A stretch of DNA of 6,815 nucleotides from Bacteroidales bacterium UBA4243. Lineage in GTDB: Bacteria; Bacteroidota; Bacteroidia; Bacteroidales; F082. A program made the translations under genes and the position numbers. The notes under the pieces are model-generated. The model was not told where the DNA came from. It made no database searches and saw only the letters and a list, made by a program, of their open reading frames with translations. Positions 5,757-6,815 of this stretch are shown here, piece after piece (positions within the stretch are counted from its first letter, which is position 1; each line of letters begins with the position of its first letter). The DNA lies in the NCBI GenBank assembly GCA_002396205.1, contig DGXB01000101.1, positions 1-6,815 on the forward strand, written 5' to 3'.

Positions 5757-6071
5757 ATGAAAAACATGATTACCGAAAAAGCAACCTATTACCTTGTCTA
5801 TGCCGCGTTGGTCTTGGCCTCCTTCTTGATTGACAATATGTTGCTGAAGAAGACCGACAAGACCAACCGCGTTATCGGCTATGTCTTGAGCCTCATCGTC
5901 GACCTGGGCATCTTCGGCTACGGCATCTATCTCTATGTGGCCAAAGGCGAGGACCAGACGGGCTTCGTGTGGGGCGGCGTGCTCTGCGGCATCTGCCTGT
6001 TGTGCCTTTTGGGACGCTACTGGCAGAACAAGGAAAACGACAAGAAACGCAAAAGCCATGAAAAAGTCTGA
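5757..6071 (+). CDS. Small integral membrane protein, three predicted helices
   Basis: I do not recognise the family. The 104-residue protein has three hydrophobic segments: about 11-30 (starting YYLVYAALVLASFLI), 39-62 (VIGYVLSLIVDLGIFGYGIY) and 69-88 (GFVWGGVLCGICLLCLLGRY). They are separated by a basic loop (KKTDKTNR, 31-38) and an acidic loop (KGED), and the protein ends in a basic tail (NKENDKKRKSHEK). Basic residues in the first loop and the tail suggest both are cytoplasmic. Start options are GTG 5748, ATG 5757 and ATG 5766; 5757 is preferred because it lies just after the inverted repeat in an A-rich leader. Its last 14 bp overlap the start of the next membrane gene, which points to translational coupling and a shared role. 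No promoter is visible upstream, so it probably relies on transcription from the synthetase gene. Confidence 0.75.
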   Translation: MKNMITEKATYYLVYAALVLASFLIDNMLLKKTDKTNRVIGYVLSLIVDLGIFGYGIYLYVAKGEDQTGFVWGGVLCGICLLCLLGRYWQNKENDKKRKSHEKV

Positions 6072-6747
6072 CCTCATTACCTTGCTTATCGTGGCCGCCG
6101 TGGTGTGCGGCTTCGCTTTCATCCCGGGCGCGTGGGAGTGGTTCAACGAGACCACCAAGAACCACGGCCTGCTGATGAGTTTCTTCAAGTTCGCCATCCT
6201 CGGCACTTTCGGCGAGATGTTGGCCCTGCGCATCCGCGAAGGCGTGTACATCAAGAAAGGCTTCGGCCTTGTGCCTAAGATGCTCGTTTGGGGCGTGTTG
6301 GGTGTGGTCATCGCCTCGGCCATGACCATCTTCAAGACGGGAACGGTCAAGCTGTTGGACGGCGGTTTCCACTTGGACGGAAAAGCAGCCGAATGGTTTG
6401 CTGGTGATTTGAGTTGGGGCAAGGCCTTCGTCGCGCTCTGCGTCAGTGTGTTGATGAACACGCTGTTTGCACCCGTTTTCATGACCTTCCACAAGATTAC
6501 CGACATCCACATTGCCGAGACGGGAGGGTCGCTGAAAGGTTTCTTTGGCAGCCCACTGAAAATGGGGGAGGCATTGTCGAAGAAGATCAATTGGGATGTA
6601 CAGTATGGCTTTGTGTTTGCCAAGACCATTCCCTTGTTCTGGTATCCTGCACACACGATAACTTTCTTGTTGCCAGGAACACTCCAAGTGCTGTTTGCCG
6701 CTTTCCTCGGTGTGGCCTTGGGCGTGATTTTGAGCATCAAGAAGTAG
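6058..6747 (+). CDS. Polytopic membrane protein, possibly distantly Mpv17/PMP22-like
   Basis: A 229-residue protein with about five or six hydrophobic segments, roughly 7-24, 39-59, 69-92, 121-142 and 185-227 (one or two helices). The C-terminal part has INWDVQYGF (177-185), then FWYPAHTITFLLPGTLQVLF (194-213). That order of Trp/Tyr, Pro and aromatic residues before a last helix recalls the C-terminal signature of Mpv17/PMP22 membrane proteins, and APVFMTFHKITD (138-149) resembles their central motif. This is pattern similarity from memory and the match is weak, so function is left open; Mpv17 relatives are thought to form membrane channels. ATG 6058 is chosen because a signal-like hydrophobic N-terminus begins there. 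The longer frame from 5935 runs through the coding part of the previous gene in another frame and has a composition unlike a real protein. It overlaps the preceding small membrane gene by 14 bp. Confidence 0.82.
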   Translation: MKKSDLITLLIVAAVVCGFAFIPGAWEWFNETTKNHGLLMSFFKFAILGTFGEMLALRIREGVYIKKGFGLVPKMLVWGVLGVVIASAMTIFKTGTVKLLDGGFHLDGKAAEWFAGDLSWGKAFVALCVSVLMNTLFAPVFMTFHKITDIHIAETGGSLKGFFGSPLKMGEALSKKINWDVQYGFVFAKTIPLFWYPAHTITFLLPGTLQVLFAAFLGVALGVILSIKK

Positions 6748-6789
6748 TTAATCACAAAACCTACAAAACAAGCAAAACTTTTGTGGAAT

Positions 6790-6815
6790 GGAAAGTCGCC
6801 AACCGGCTCCTTTCC
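6790..6815. other. Hairpin at the window edge, possible terminator
   Basis: GGAAAG (6790-6795) pairs with CTTTCC (6810-6815), and GCC (6798-6800) with GGC (6805-6807) around AACC, with a TC/TC internal loop. It lies 42 nt after the last stop codon, where a terminator would be expected. A T run, if there is one, would lie beyond the window, so the role cannot be decided. The rest of 6748-6789 is A-rich with CACAAAA and TTTTGTG (6753-6759, 6779-6785), and holds no gene. Confidence 0.4.

Noticed and set aside
5935..6057. N-terminal extension of the 229-residue membrane protein
   Set aside because: The extension is Arg/Ala/Cys-rich and lies in another frame of the preceding gene; the hydrophobic N-terminus starts at ATG 6058.
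5751..6755. A 334-codon open frame on the minus strand opposite the membrane genes
   Set aside because: It has no domain, no promoter and no plausible membrane pattern, while both plus-strand genes have coherent hydrophobic segments and coupled ends.

Overview
The window reads as a chromosomal segment of a Bacteroidota bacterium, most likely Bacteroidales. The main evidence is four promoters of the Bacteroidota type (TTG or TTTG, about 19-22 bp, then TAnnTTTG), genes with no Shine-Dalgarno sequence, A-rich leaders, and a membrane-spanning TPR/helix-turn-helix regulator of a kind typical of this phylum. Every gene I can support lies on the plus strand. The content looks like ordinary housekeeping plus a few poorly characterised membrane and regulatory proteins. 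I see no mobile element, CRISPR array, tRNA or rRNA.

Layout: (1) 1-562, the 3' part of a QmcA/stomatin-like SPFH membrane protein with five tandem 11-residue coiled-coil repeats, closed by a strong intrinsic terminator at 595-637. (2) 647-2507, a promoter and a 601-residue protein with an export signal, periplasmic TPR repeats, one membrane helix, a cytoplasmic coiled coil and a C-terminal helix-turn-helix. (3) 2508-2709, an AT-rich spacer with a 57-bp imperfect dyad, repeated ATCAAA/TTTGAT words and a promoter. (4) 2710-2928, a 72-residue Xre/Cro-like DNA-binding protein with its own terminator. (5) 3046-3543, a Nudix hydrolase of the isopentenyl-diphosphate-isomerase-like subgroup. (6) 3616-5676, a single-chain (alpha-beta fused) NDP-forming acyl-CoA synthetase. 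(7) 5677-5755, an inverted repeat built from GAGAC/GTCCC modules. (8) 5757-6747, two overlapping integral-membrane genes, the second faintly resembling the Mpv17/PMP22 family. (9) 6748-6815, a short intergenic tail with a hairpin cut by the window edge.

Transcription is mostly gene by gene. The SPFH, TPR-regulator, small Xre, Nudix and acyl-CoA synthetase genes are separated by terminators or have their own promoter. The two membrane genes at the end show no promoter of their own, so they probably depend on read-through from the synthetase, across the inverted repeat. For three genes (TPR regulator, Nudix, synthetase) the longest open frame begins upstream of or within the promoter, so I place the starts downstream at 702, 3046 and 3616. 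The synthetase could conserve energy by making ATP from acyl-CoA thioesters. The Nudix protein would hydrolyse a nucleoside-diphosphate-linked substrate. Nothing in the sequence ties these two to the regulators beyond proximity.

I did not find a convincing undescribed multi-gene system. The items most worth checking are the inverted repeat at 5677-5755, the membrane-spanning TPR-HTH regulator with a lipobox, the dyad/word cluster before the small Xre gene, and the overlapping membrane gene pair.
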